The notes under the pieces: generated by a model
Databases searched by the model: none
Seen by the model: the letters and a program-made list of their open reading frames with translations, nothing else
What the model was told of the DNA's origin: nothing
Program-made: the position numbers and the translations under genes
NCBI RefSeq assembly: GCF_043641665.1
Contig: NC_092196.1
Span: forward strand, 15,621,692 to 15,685,691
Source of the DNA: Enoplosus armatus
Lineage: Eukaryota; Chordata; Actinopteri; Centrarchiformes; Enoplosidae
Reading direction: 5' to 3'
Length of the DNA: 64,000 nucleotides
Part shown: one piece after another, positions 47,501 to 60,881 of the stretch
Numbering within the stretch: position 1 is the stretch's first letter
Layout: each line of letters opens with the position of its first letter

Positions 47501-50500
47501 GATGTACACTGTATGCTATGGTTTAGACAGAAGGCATCAACTACAGGAATATGCCATTCACTTCAGGGAAAACACATTTTATTATTGGCTTAGGACAATT
47601 CAGCTGTCCATGGTAAACCTAGAAGCTTAGTAACATAATAATCAAGACTGTAATCCCTGATGTTATTGAGTTGTGTAGCTTGAAGCTATTTAATTGACAG
47701 TGACTGGTTGACCAATTCTGAGCAGCATAGAAAGTTTGTCACAGCTTTTCAACTCAAGTGAGTTTTACTCTATAGTGAGACTAACATCATAAAGCAAACA
47801 ATATTCCCCGTTTCCCAGAAAATTTACCTTGGGTTTTGTCAAATTCACTGGATTACTTACTTCAATGGATTAGGAACAGAGCTGATATGAGATAACAGAT
47901 TAGAGAGCATGATAAAGCACTCCTCTATTGTTTCTGTCAACAAGCGACAATAATTAATGTACATTAATACAAACTAGACACATGAATAACGTAATGTAAT
48001 TCTGAGGCATTTGCCTTCAAGTCACTGTGGTTTCATAAAATCCTCTAAGGCTCTTGTCTCTTGTCATGTCAACTAACTGAAGAGTTTATTACAGCTACGA
48101 ATTAAGCAAATCAGAGCGACCTTGACCAAGAGTAAAGACTCGCTCGTTGTTCAATGGTTGGTGTGTAATTGGAATAAACACCAGCTTATCTGACAGCGAG
48201 GTTTCACAAGAAGAATGGTCAACACACAATCAAGTGTTTATTCAACACAAGGCCAAAACCCTTTACTTTCAACATGTTTTTATCCTACCATATTTTCACT
48301 AGCAACAATTTTACCAGACAGCTTAACTGTACTTAAAATACTGTAATTCGGAAGCTAATTTTGCTTGACCTTGGCCAAAGTTTCCTCATTAAAGTGGTTT
48401 AATAACCAGAGACATATTCATGAAAGGAGGGTTTGCCTCCACAAAGAGTTGCACCCTGATCTCTGACAGCTAAGTCAGAGCAGGAATTCACAACACAGGC
48501 AAGTTTAGAGCTTCAGCCTTAATCCTCTTGGCTTCATTATAATACACTGAGCTTTTAAAGAGATCACAGTACAGACGACTTCTGCTGGTTTTAATTTCAC
48601 ACCAATAGACCTAATTATCGAGTTTTCCCTGGTCCACAGCATTGTGGCTGACAGAGGAAGTCTAAAAAGTTCATCTGCACTGAGAAGGAAAATCTACTGC
48701 GATTTACCCCAAGTTTATCAGCACACCCTAACAGGGAAAAAAGGGACTGGCCATAGCTGAGCTAATTAGAAAGAACAATACAATGTGTCGAAATGGATGG
48801 GCTGAGCATTTTGGTGAACCTTATACAACAAAATGTGATGAGCATATGTGTCTTCAAATATGGAGGGATAAGATGGAGGAAAGATTTGAGAATAGAAGTC
48901 AAGTTAACTCAAGTCAATCTTATTTATAAATAATATTGTAAATAATATCACAAATTTCCCTCAAGGGTCTTTACAATCTGTATATCATATGACACCCTCT
49001 GTGTTTAAACCCTTGATTGGTATAATGAACCCCCCCCCCAAAAAAAAATGGAAGAATCCTCAGAAAGAGCAACAGAGGAGAGATCCTTCTTCCAGGACGG
49101 ACAGACATGCAATACAAGATGAGTGTTGAAACAATAACATGACCTTACCTGTCCTCCCATTTCTTTGTGCAGTTGATGAGATACTCTGAGACTTTCTTGA
49201 TGTTTTCTAGATCTCCATTGCAGTAGGAGTGAAGGAGGGGCAGCCTGGACTGGATGAGGGAACAGGAGGCCTGGTCCAAGATGCTTTTGTCATCGCGGGG
49301 CGAGTCGCGACTGTTGAGTTCTGACTCTGACAAGATCAGGTCGACCAGGCTGATGAGCTCCTCCGAACTGAGTCGTAGCACAAACTTCTCCGTTTTCTTC
49401 TGCACAGAAAAAAAGAAAAATACACGAGTCATCAGCTTCAACAGAATGAACTCCCTCTGACCTCCGTCTCATCAAAACACAGAAAAAAAGGGTGACAACT
49501 AGGGATTTTGTATGTGGGCTTTTGATCTCACTTGAGGGATCTTCTGGTCGCGTCCTTGCCAGATACGCGGGATGTGGCTGCACGCCCACAGGAAATCCAG
49601 GGCCGATGATGGGTCAAGTCTGAAAAGTGTTACGCAGACAGTTAGAATAATCTCTCACTGTAAGAAACATCATGCTCAATAAAATTACTGTAGGTTAATC
49701 TACAAGTCATGCAAAACATAAAATGTTTTGAAAAATTGTGTACTTGTAGTCTCTGCGCTTGCTGAGAAGAGCACTGATGCACTGCAGGAGGGTGGACCAG
49801 TTTGACTGATGTGTAAGCAAAGCCAAAAGATAAGGTCTGTAGGCAGGGGTTCCGCGTGCCTGAAATAAGACAAACGGTAAGAAAGGATGCGTCAGTAACG
49901 CCAAGCAAACACTTACTCCGGTGTGATAAGACAAGAGAAGTACATTATCTGCAGGCAATGCTTATCTTACCTTGTTGAGCGCAAACAGCAGTTTCTGTTG
50001 AAGGTCTGGACACACTGAAGTGACCTCAGGGTCAAGATGCTCCAGCCAATCAACCAGCAGCCCAGAGCTCAGTCCCGACTTTGTCACCTCAGAGCTGCTG
50101 GCAAAGGTGAAACTGAAAAGTTACCTCAATGGAGATGTGATTGAACATCTATTCAATTCCTATAGCCTTAATAATCAAGACAGCAGAAAGATAATGTGTA
50201 GAATACAACAGAGCTAATACCCAATGTTCATGTGCTTCATGTAACCAACGTTCTGGTTCATTACAGCCAACAAATCCAAGTTTTTAAGAGACCTTATGTG
50301 TCAGTGAGCGACCTCTCAGTATGTACCTGCCTCACTGGCAGTGTTGCTTGAACCCAACATAGAAAAGATTGTGTAAACTGTTCTATGATTTTCACAGCGA
50401 GTGAATCTGCAAAGCCAATATAAAGCTGCAAACCCAATTAAACCTTTCCAAACCAAATCCAATAGCAGTTTCAGAGTACAAGGCCACGGACAGCAAACGC

Positions 50501-53500
50501 CACTTTGCCTATTTTGTCACAGGCAGCTGTGTTTGTCATCGAGCGCTGTCAAATATAAATGTTTCTTGCATGACTTGAGAGGGAAATAGAATTGCCGTGC
50601 TCACTTGTTGGAATCCACTTCCTTTTTCACAGCTCGCTCCTCACTTTCCTGAAGCAGCAAGGAAATCACCGTGGCAACGGGGCCAGCTGTCCCGTTCTGT
50701 GTACCAACAGTCATCAGCAGAGACAGCAGCTCCTCCAAATACGGCGACCTCACCTCCATCAGCCCTTGTAACACTGGAATATAATAAAAACAGCATGCTT
50801 AGCAATGGGCTTTGGATTGCCATTATGCTTCCTTGTGTAACAAAAATGTTAAATGTGGCAGCTAACTATGAGTGTAACAATATATTGTATTACATGAATC
50901 TTTTAGTACGAGGCTTTTGCTTCAGTTCATAGTCTATCAAACAATTCACCACTGGATTTGTTCTCAATTCAAGCTACTGTTTTTGTTACTACTTTTTATT
51001 GTAAAGCACTGTTTGTCTTTGAAAAATCTAAAATCCACAGATCAGTTTCTTATTACTTTTGCTGTACTGAAAAAATAACAAAACCCCTACACTGTAATGA
51101 CAATAATGTATGTATCTAAGTTAAGTGGCCATTGCCAGTCACTTCTAAAAACCTTTGCAATTATGCAACAGTTGACATTTTACTTGATAAATGACAAAAA
51201 AAAGTTTTTTACCTGATAAAACAATATATCAGGTTTCAAAACTGTGACAAATTAACTCTGTCAATCAACTAATTATTTGACTAATGTTTGAAACACTAAA
51301 TCTGATGCTCAGTTCGAACAAAAGCACATTCACATCCATACAATGACTCCATTAATACCTTTCCCAATGAGCTCTGCTTCTGCATTACATCTGTCTCCAG
51401 CTTTCAGCATTGCAATGATGGCTCTCAGGGGCACTTCAGTTTCTCTGTGATATGCCAAAGCCTCAGCCAGGTGGAGGAAACCTGTACGCACTGCAGGCCA
51501 GAGACACTTGTCACTCGCTGTTTATAGAACATGAATGAATCAACATTTGAAAAGATTAAGAGTTGAGGTGCTCACCATCATTGTGCCTGTGTTTGTGAGA
51601 GTTTTGACCAGCAAAGGATTTGAGCAGAGTCTTCAGTGGTCCTGCCTCCACAGTTGGGTTGTCTAACCAGATTAACATCTCAACAATGACTTTAAGGAAT
51701 AGCGAGGAGAAGGCAATGTCCTGGGACACGAGACGCTGGAAGACATCAAGCAGGAGAAATAAGAAAGAATTCTTATATTCTAACGTTTTATGACTCAACA
51801 TGGAATTATAAACTGATCGTCAGCAAGCCTTACCTGGTAAAGGTGAAGTTGGCGCATGAGAGGACAGGAGAGGGCATGGCTGCGGTGCATTGACATGACA
51901 ACAGGCCCTGCGTGAGCAGAGGTGAGCAAGGCAGCAATAGCCTGTAGGAGCCGAAATGCCAACCCACCCTGCTGGAGTTGGCCCTGCTTGGCCCGCATCA
52001 GCTCTTTAGCCAGGGCCTGCTGCAAGGCCAGAGAGAGCTGGCTGGGAGGGGGGCCGTGCCAGCGAGGGTCCACGTTTAAGGGGAATATCTATGGAAGCAA
52101 AGGAAACAGAAACAGGTCAGTTTGACAAAGAAGTGACTCAACGCCAACTTGGAATAAACAAATGGAGGAAAAAATTGTTGTGAGGTGATTTTTTTTTACA
52201 TTTAGCCCACAAAGAACTGCGTTTTAACCCCATGATATCCAAAAAGTCCAAACGGAAAACAAAACAAAACAATCATACCACAAAGAAATTAGATAAAAAT
52301 AGCTGGTATATCCCACCTGGAGCAACATGCCAGTGAGATCATCGTCAGGCCCGACTGCAGGAAGCTGACTGGCTGCTCTCATCTTCACAGAGCTGTGGGG
52401 CGTTTCCACGGTAACTTTGGCCTTACTTGTTTCAGCAGAATCTGTCAGGGCATTGACTAATTTAGATTATTTTCATACATTTTTTAGTACATTTTTTGTC
52501 AGATACTTAATCGTATGTGTACCTATAACAAATCTTAATATTGTTTAACGCATTTACAATAATGTGAATAATCTAAACATTTAATAGAGACAATGACTTA
52601 AATGTAAAGTGTCATAAAATAAGCTGAAATTGCAGACAAACAACCATTTGGAGGCTAAAGTCACCAACCTGTGTCTGGAGGAAGAGAGGAGCTCAGTAAT
52701 GAATGGAAAGTGTGCCCCCCAGTGGCACCTCGCTCATGCTGCACTTCAACCAGGTGTGCCATGTAGTCTATTGCAGGATAAATCGAAAATTAGATGAATC
52801 ATAAATATCTTAAGACCACAAATCTCAAAATCCTAAACCACTTAAAAAGTAGGATATCTGCAGCACTCTTACGCTTGTCCATGATGTTCTCTTCCAGCGT
52901 CTGTGGATCATGGGAGACGGCCTGGTCCAAGTACTGCAGCAGTTTACTCATGCTGGATACTGGAATGCCAAAGGACTGTACAAACAACAGCAGCTGCTGA
53001 GGCTCCAGGTCTTGCAAAGCTGGGGGAAACACGTGTATTGTTCCGTTAAAAACGTAATAGAAAAACAGCAATACTTTTGTACACAACATTTTTGTGTAAT
53101 ATGACAAGTTGTACCTGCATCAACCAATCGAGAAACCTCTGACCGAATCATCCTCAGTTTCAACCAATCAGGCAGCAGAAGGGCCTCTTCTGAGGTGTCA
53201 ACCAGGAAGGCAGTGGGTAGAGGTTTCTTGTCGGGAAACCAAATGTCCAAAAGAGCGTAGAAATCACTCTCTCCTGTAAAAATACGCAATAGTTTTATGT
53301 TCTTACAGGCCTTTTAACACTGCAAACATTGAACTGAAAAGTGAACAGGACTACCTTTGGGTGGCCCCAGAGTCAGCAGGATAACCATGGCATGGACGAC
53401 AAGAATGTGCATCGTAGCGGTCTCTCCTGTGGTCCAACGCAGAAACACCTGGTCCTGAGATTCCGACTAAAACAAAACAAGACAAAAAAGTTGGTCAAGC

Positions 53501-56500
53501 ACAAGTTTTATCATGCAGTTCCCTCCTTTTCATTACACATCCCCAACAAATGCCTACAGACATCAAACAGGTATTAATCTTCAAAAATGAAACTTCATTT
53601 CAAGGCCCAAAACATAGCTCTTACTTTTTATTGCAAGATTTTAGGGGATGTTTCACTTAAAAACTTCACTTGAGAGGATCAATAAAATGTTAGCCATAAT
53701 ATAAATGATGACTCAGTTAGAAACAGAACTCCTGCCAGTGCTCACCCAGCTGTACAGATCCTCTCCCTCTTTGGTTTTCCTCATCCTCTTGATGTATGTA
53801 GAGAAGATGGTGAGGAAAGCACTGAGCACAGCATCTGACTCAGGCCTGCAGGAATGTTTGGAGAACAGGCTGTTCATGATGGTGGAACGCTCGACGATTA
53901 ACCGGGCAACGTCCTATAGAGGTTGAATGAGGATGAGATCCATGTCAGCACTGCTCCATGAAAACAAAACTGATTTGAGATTAAATAAAAGCATGTAATG
54001 TAAATGTAATTTAAGCAACTCGCCGTGATTACCAGAGCCAGGTCATTATGAGAAGCCTGCTCCTCCACTGGTGCATGCTGGGATAGGTAGATGAGATAGG
54101 CACTGATCGTCTGTGGATCTGTCTCCATGTGAATAGCCTTCAAGGAAGCAGACAGACAAGACATTCCCTTCAGACTCCTACTCATCTATCCTCCTAAAAA
54201 GGTTTACATTTATTCCCAGTTATTGGCAGTCGACTGTTGAGTCAGACACTGACCTGCTGCAGAGCAGTGGACGTCATGCCTCTGACGCTGTCAAACAACG
54301 GGAGCTTTGGGAGGTCTTGTAGCAGCCACTGGTACCCTGGCAAGAGCTCAGCATCTGCCGAGTCTTCTTCCATGGGCTGGTCGCGCTCCTCTCCATCCTT
54401 CAAGCCTCCTTCACTCAGCACCAATGACAAACCCTGCACACAAATATATAATGTAAATAGAATCATTCTTTAACACACAAAGCAACTAAAGATGATGTTT
54501 TCTGCTTCCAATACAATACCTTCATGGCTAGCACTCTCGATGCCACTTGAGAAGAGCTGAGACGACGCAGAAAGTAGTCCAGCACTTCACATGTCGTCTG
54601 TTCGTCAGCCTTAGGACCTAACAAAAGATCCTGGAGCCGTCCAAGTAGCTGCCTTTGCTTTTGTTGTCTCTAACAGGAAGAGAGATCATAATTCAGTATT
54701 AGTCAAAAGTCAGTACTACCAAGCTACAAGTGAGTATAAATAAGCATGAGCATAAATTTAGCATGTAGCACGTCAATTTGAGACCAAAGATGAATAAAGA
54801 GCAGTCATTAAGAACATTCAAAAACAAAAACAATGTACAAACAGGACCTTTTCAGTAATTACTGACTGCCAACAGTAAGATATGGTGTTATCAACTTACT
54901 TGTCTCTTCTTGGCTTTCTGCTCTTTGCTCTCTCCCTCTTCGTCATCCTCTATTGGCAGACTGTCATCCGCAGCATCATGCAGAAGGAATTCACACAGGC
55001 ACTGCACTGGAAGCACATCCAAGGACCCCTCACTGGACTGGACCAAATCAGCCAACCACGGCATAGACTGAGAGGAAGCCTGTGAAGGATTGAAAATGCA
55101 CTACAGTTACAGGATGCACACAGAACACAAAAGCACAAAAGAATCATGTGGTTTTTTTCCCTTTTAGGTCAGGCTCAATTTATGTTCTTGAACCAATGTT
55201 TTTGCTGCCAATAAATCACTCTGTCAACATTTTTCTCAAGTTGAAATCCAGCTTTGGTGGAAAAGCACAGGTTTACAATACTAGAGATTCTGGGTTCTAA
55301 TCCAAAGCAAGTGCAGTGAAGTACCAAGCTGATATTTTACACAAGTGATGTGCTTGTTGAGACACAATCCCTATTTTGAAGGTAATACAGGCGTCAGCTA
55401 CATCTGTAGCCTGACAAAGTCTCTGAGCTATTTTGAGACATTCATTCATTTTGTACTGTGAGCACTAGAACAATGTTACAGTACGTTTTGGGCAGTTGTG
55501 TAGTGTGTAGTAGTGTGTACATGGTATTACCTGTCTCTGGATGATATTCAGGAGGAAGTCTGGATTGCGGCTGCGGCAGAGAAGATGTCCCAGACGCAGA
55601 GACTGGTTGAGGGTTTTTACCTGCTCCTGGACCTGAGGAGGAGGTCGACGAGGAGGACCCCTGAACACAAACAAAAACCATCTTACCGTCACACAGCTGT
55701 CACAACACTTTTATCAAGTTTTTAAGTTCAAGTGCTAACTTACATTAATACAGGACTTCTTACATTATGATTACACTATATAAAAGTAGGATGGTGTAAG
55801 TTTACTGTGACCTCCCTTTGATCCAAATAAAGTTGAGGATTTGACTCTTATGGTCATGCGAAGTCTCAAGATCCAATTTGAATAACTTTTTTACTTTAGA
55901 ACTGAGGCATTTCCTTTGAGAATACAATTTGTCAATCAAGGTAATTCCTCTTAGTCTCTTACTGTGGATCCAGACTGGTAAGCTGGGACAGCAGCAAGCT
56001 GTTGCTCTCTGTGATGGTCTGTTTGGTGGAGGCTGCTGCTAAGTGGCTCTCAAAGGCCAGGATCTCTTGTTTCTCTCTCTGGGAAATCTGCAGCTCCCTG
56101 TTGATCATCTCCGTCTTTGTGTCCTCATCGGCAACGGTGCACGGAGGGTAGGTATAGTTACTATGGAAACATAGAGAGATGTTTATTAGTTGTTCAGCAA
56201 TATTATCTTGAAGCTACTCAATTCTAAATGATCTTCACCTACTTTGTCATAACCATCTCCATGAGCATTTTCAGTGTAGGATATCCATCCCAGGCAGCCA
56301 AACCTAAAGGAAATAAATGTCAGACAATATATTTAATAACTTAGAATATATACCATAGCTACTCTTTTGTATGCAACATAGAAAATAGTGTTCTGTACCT
56401 ATTTTCTGAGGATTAAACGCAGCCACCACAAGCAGCAGCAGCCACGCCTTCCAATACAGTGTGGATATTGCCAAATTTGGCGGTTGGTACCTTAAACATT

Positions 56501-59500
56501 AAGAGTCGTTTGTTATTTTAAACTGTAAACTGTGTGACCTGAAACTGTTGTTAAAAGCCAGTGAAGACAGTTGAAGTACCCTGCAGGCAGCTGGATGTTC
56601 TCTGGGTGGTGGTATGTACACAGATTCAGCACTGCGTCAATGAGTTGAATCCTCTCCACTTTCAGGACCTCCAGATCTGTTTAGAGAGAAGCAGTCAGCT
56701 CTCTTCAAACAGATATGTCAAGAATCATGTCAAGAAGTATTCAAACAATTACAATGAAAACCATATTTGCTTTCCTAACGTGCAGTTTGCCGACTTGTGA
56801 GGATAAGATGTGAATATGCCCCATGGAAGAAAAGTTGGCTGCTCATTAAACTGAGGCACATGTGTTAACCAAATGCCCAAACATTCTGCCAGAGTAATAT
56901 AAACAGCTTTAACTGTGATCATAAACATGAGTGACAGCCTAAGTGGAACTTCACACACCATCACCAACTCCAGCAGCCCTTTTAACCAGATGATCTGCGA
57001 GCTCCATGGCATCAGCTGGGCCCAGGGGCAAATCTCGTGACAGCCCGATCACCAGAATGCGCATCAGTGTGTCCTCCAACAGAGGCACCTCAGAGCAGAG
57101 GCGAAGGAAGAAACTGAGGAATTAAAAAAACAAACAAAAAAAAAACGCTTAGTAAGTTGACAGCGCTGGATACACTCGGATGGAAACATGATTAATTTTG
57201 AATAATGTAGGAAAACTCACTTTCTGTCACTCTCGGGAGGCCAGTTGTCCCACTTGTAATATGTCTCAGGTTGCTCTGTGAACAGCACTTTGTGAAGGCT
57301 GCAGACATAAAAGAGATCCATCGTATATAAGACAGCTGAAAACATGACTAGCTTGTGCAGTATGAACAATAAACACATCAGATATATGCAGTTACCGACC
57401 AGTGAACGTAGTCTTTTGCGCCGACTTTGCTGATGGTGGGAACCACGGTGTGAAGCCACCACACAGCGTCCCTCTGGATGGCAGCTATCTGACTCTGAAA
57501 AGCTCTCAGGACCTCCAGATCTGAAACAAACATGTCTAGGGTAAACCATAATCATGCATATTTTGGTTAATAAATACACCATTAATACAAACACACAGCA
57601 CTCACTCTTCTTCTCTCCTTTGTCCCATGCAATGCCAGCTTCTTTGACCTGAGCGGTGATGCCCAACATCATGGAGACTGTCAGTAAATCTGTCACCTGG
57701 ATAACAAATCGCTCCTATGGGGAAAAAAAGGATAAACAGTGTAAATACATGAAGATTAAAGCTGAAACTGACTGAGGGATTTTCATATATACTTACTTTG
57801 AACTCCATGTCCACGTAGGTGGTCTCCTTTCTCTCCTGCATTAAACCGAAGCAGAAGGACTGGAAGTTAATCTCATGCTTGGTCTGTTTGATGATTTCTC
57901 TCAGCAAGGCTCGGGAGGCACGGAGGTAGTCGTCCTTATTGGTTAGCAAGTCCTGGAACACCATCGCCAGGAACTACAGACACAAAGGAAGACAGGGAGA
58001 TTTTGAGAAAACAATAGAATTTAAAAACAGATTTTAGAAGCCAAAAAATTAAAACAGAAGCAAATGAATGATTAAAATGGGAACATTATTTCCAAAGTAC
58101 TATTTTGTTTAAATCTCTAATTTCACCTTTGGAGCCTGCTCTGGGCTGTGCTGCAGCACTGTGTGGAGGACTTGCATGTTGTTAGGATTCCTGGCATTGG
58201 ACAGCTCATTGAAGATCACCAGCTTCACCATCGTGCCCAGGTTGTCTCTGTGTGCGTTAAGCAGCTCCCTGGAGAATCACCGCCAAAGCACCAGTTAGTG
58301 GAGGTCGCTGCGTGTAACAACAAGTTAGAAGTAAAAACTAAAGCAGACTCCACAGACCTGACACACAGCATGTAGTGGTTGAGGAGGACTTTAGGTTTGA
58401 GTCGGATCTTGATCAGGTTGGAAACCACTTCCATGTCATCTGCTCCATGGCTGTTGCAGTTCATACATAAAGACATGAGGAGGTCTTGAGCTGGTCGAGT
58501 CAGCTGTGCACACACAAAAACAAAGAAAGTGAGTTGAAACTCATTAATTACAGTAATCAACACTCGACTTTATATTCATGATGATTTCACATAAACACAC
58601 AAAAAAGTGAAAATTAGAAAAATATTAGATACTGCCATTTTGCAGTATATTGTTGCTTCTCTTACATTTAATAATCAATACACTGGCACCACAGTGCAAG
58701 AGAATGTATGACTATTATAGGAAACCTTTTACCTTTCATTTAAAAAGACACTGTGACAAATGATCTGTTATTGCAGCACTGCCACTATCATCCTTCAATT
58801 CACTCACCAAATGCAGTATTTTACTACAGGTCGTGGACAGAAAATATATAGCCAATGAGACACTAGGAAATTGAGCATTGCACATGGTTTATTGCAGGAT
58901 ATTCGTTGCTCACCTTTGGGTTCTGGAGCCACATCTCCAGTCTCTGCACAGCCATGAGCCGAGCCTCTCTGTAACCACACGTGGCTGTGAGCAGACGCAG
59001 CAGGTTTCGGGACACATTGTCCATCGGCTGCCTGCGGTTCAACTGATCCCTGAGGACGTCAAGCACGTAGTCCTCCACGCTCTCTGCCAGTTCTTCATAC
59101 CTACAGTACGCCAGAGGGTGAGACAAAAGACAAAATGGTGCAGGAAATCAGTACTTTTTTTTTTTACAAGAACAAATCAATAAAATATCAAAATCATCAT
59201 CTTGTACACTGTAGCATCCCTCACATCTATGTGGGTAGTTTTCATACCTCGGCATAACCTGCCCATCATCCTCAGGGCTGAGTTTCTCCTCTGCTATCAG
59301 CAATTCAGTCTGGCTGTCGTCCTCGTCGGGGGTTGAGGGATGAGGGCTGCTACCTAAAATCAAAACGGAAAAAAAACAAACGCATCAGCACTTGTTTTCT
59401 GCATCAGCAATCCTAACACCCAACAGGCCAGTGGGTTTTCTCAATGTAGCCGTACCTGCACTGAGATCTCCACCAGAGCGGCTAGTGTCAGCCTGCAGCA

Positions 59501-60722
59501 GCATACTCTTAGGGGGCATCTTTGTCCCAAAAGCAGTCTGGATGTTGTCAACAAAATTCTTACAGTGAGAACTGTCCACCCAGATTCTTTCCCCCAGCGA
59601 GTCCTCAATGTACACCTGAAAAGACATTTCAGATTGACAAAATGTTCCTACTTGGCAAAACTAAAACGTTGTAAACAAAGGAATTTATAAAACTATTTTG
59701 GGTGTTTAGGAGACTCTTACTTTAACAAAGATTTCTGGCCAATTCTCATCTTCCTCGTAGGCCGCCATCAGCAGATTGCAAGCAAGAACAGACACAAGGC
59801 TGTTCCCCTTTGCTTTAAAGTTGATTGAAGCATCCCGACGCAGGAGGCTGCACAAGGCCTTGAGACAAGATGGAGACAGGTGGAAAATAATAAAATTCCA
59901 GTCAACTTCCAGACAGTCGTCACTTTCCTTATATGTATTACAGCCTTACTGTTAGAAATTTTACCTCAATAATTCCTTCAGTAGCAAAAACGTTGGGCTT
60001 GATTTTGGCCAGGAACATGAGACTGAGGTACAGTGTTATGTCAGGCTTGGCTCGGTTCATCTTGAGTTGTTTCACTGCTCCACACAGAAGTCCCTCGATG
60101 CGATCATCATTTCCTTCAGACTCTGCAGCTTCAATCTCATCCAGCAGCACTGCTGGTGACACTACAATACAAAAAAAAAAGAGTTTTAACTTTCATTGCA
60201 ACTTTGACCATGTAAAATATACAGCATACATGTTGTAGCCATTTTTATGTTGTGAAAAAACAGGCACAGAGCCACTGATTTACCTTCAATAGGTACCACT
60301 GATGGCTCCTTTATTGAGGGCGATATTGCCCTCTTGTCCACAGCTGCGACATCAGCGAGTCGTCCCAGAGCACTGACCGGAGGGGTGGTGGATAGTTTGG
60401 GCCGCTTGGCGAGGCTGGACAGACCCGATGAGGAGGGCAGAGTGGAGGAAGTCTCTCTCTTACGGTCAGCAGGTAAACCTGTGGATGCTGGCTTCAGGAG
60501 GACAGCGGGGGCTTTGGGCTCTCCACCCTGACTCTTTGACCCAAGAGCAATGAAATCTCCTGGTGGAGGGTGACCTGGGAAAAGCAGGAAAAGCAGGTGT
60601 CACAGTAAGATGTGATTTTATCTTTATCTTAAAACAACACAAGGTGACTCTGGGGTTGGCATTATACCTGATGGTTTTGCAGCACTGGGGCGCCTGAGAG
60701 TTGTAGGCTTTGGTCGATTCAT
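44587..60722 (-). CDS. ints1: Integrator complex subunit 1
   Basis: INTS1 is the large nuclear scaffold of the Integrator complex, which cleaves snRNA 3' ends and terminates paused Pol II transcripts. Forty-seven coding exons join in frame (2183 codons; the human protein is about 2190): 60722-60668, 60574-60284, 60161-59965, 59858-59721, 59615-59456, 59353-59248, 59100-58914, 58503-58358, 58268-58127, 57973-57797, 57714-57606, 57520-57400, 57298-57221, 57113-56965, 56676-56580, 56490-56399, 56303-56243, 56160-55963, 55660-55531, 55079-54900, 54669-54520, 54433-54254, 54137-54033, 53913-53746, 53466-53355, 53273-53115, 53019-52873, 52767-52669, 52441-52317, 52088-51834, 51735-51576, 51490-51359, 50773-50605, 50097-49971, 49859-49744, 49619-49532, 49399-49149, 47475-47346, 46831-46698, 46579-46387, 46261-46137, 46009-45900, 45700-45587, 45497-45427, 45333-45242, 45019-44910, 44702-44587. 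Diagnostic text: MNRPKPTTLRRPSAAKPSG at the start, RIEGLLCGAVKQLK, EMEFK-type helical repeats, LRLGHLLCRSRNPDFLL, and MKVLHMEATT at the end. The body is all-helical, HEAT/ARM-like. No break or missing segment was seen. Confidence 0.97.
46424..46438 (-). promoter_or_regulatory. CTCF-like motif inside ints1 exon 40
   Basis: On the minus strand CCACCAGAGGGCGCT matches CTCF core CCASYAGRKGGCRSY at all 15 positions. It overlaps the codons for His-Gln-Arg-Ala-Leu in a conserved part of INTS1, so the match may be a by-product of protein coding. Binding is unproven. Confidence 0.4.
47476..49148 (-). other. ints1: ints1 intron 37, the largest intron, with repeat insertion
   Basis: At 1.67 kb this intron is far larger than most other ints1 introns, many of which are 80-300 bp. 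The excess is partly explained by the LINE-like fragment at 48,897-49,135. No cryptic exon with matching phase (needs 2-1) was found inside. Confidence 0.7.
48897..49135 (+). mobile_element. LINE 3' UTR-like fragment (teleost, L2/Maui-type texture)
   Basis: The phrases CAATCTTATTTATAAATA, ATCACAAATTTCCCTCAAGGG, TTTACAATCTGTATATCATA, TGGAAGAATCCTCAGAAAGAGCAACAGAGG and GATCCTTCTTCCAGGACGGACAGACATGCAATA follow the standard order of a very abundant fish retrotransposon tail. It is inserted antisense to ints1 within intron 37. There is no reverse transcriptase. Confidence 0.75.
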
Positions 60723-60796
60723 TTTGACCAACAGGCACAAGTAAAAACCAAATTCACAGCAGGTTAAGCGGGTGACATAACCTAGCGTGGAGTGGT
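60723..60796 (-). other. ints1: 5' UTR part of ints1 coding exon 1
   Basis: Upstream of the ATG there is no AG close enough to serve as acceptor until TTTTTCTCATACACAG|ACCACTCC at 60,797/60,796, which has a good pyrimidine tract. The exon would therefore begin at 60,796. It joins the non-coding exon whose donor GCCG|GTAAGT lies at 60,882/60,881. Confidence 0.55.
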
Positions 60797-60881
60797 CTGT
60801 GTATGAGAAAAACACGGAGAAACACGAGATTAGCACACGTAAAACACACACGTTTAGTACCGTTAGCTTAAGGAAACTTAC

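Noticed and set aside
57217..57696. 159-codon minus-strand frame joining INTS1-like ends
   Set aside because: It reads through from exon 11 sequence across two introns into exon 13 sequence. The splice sites at 57,606, 57,520/57,400 and 57,298 give the proper frame.
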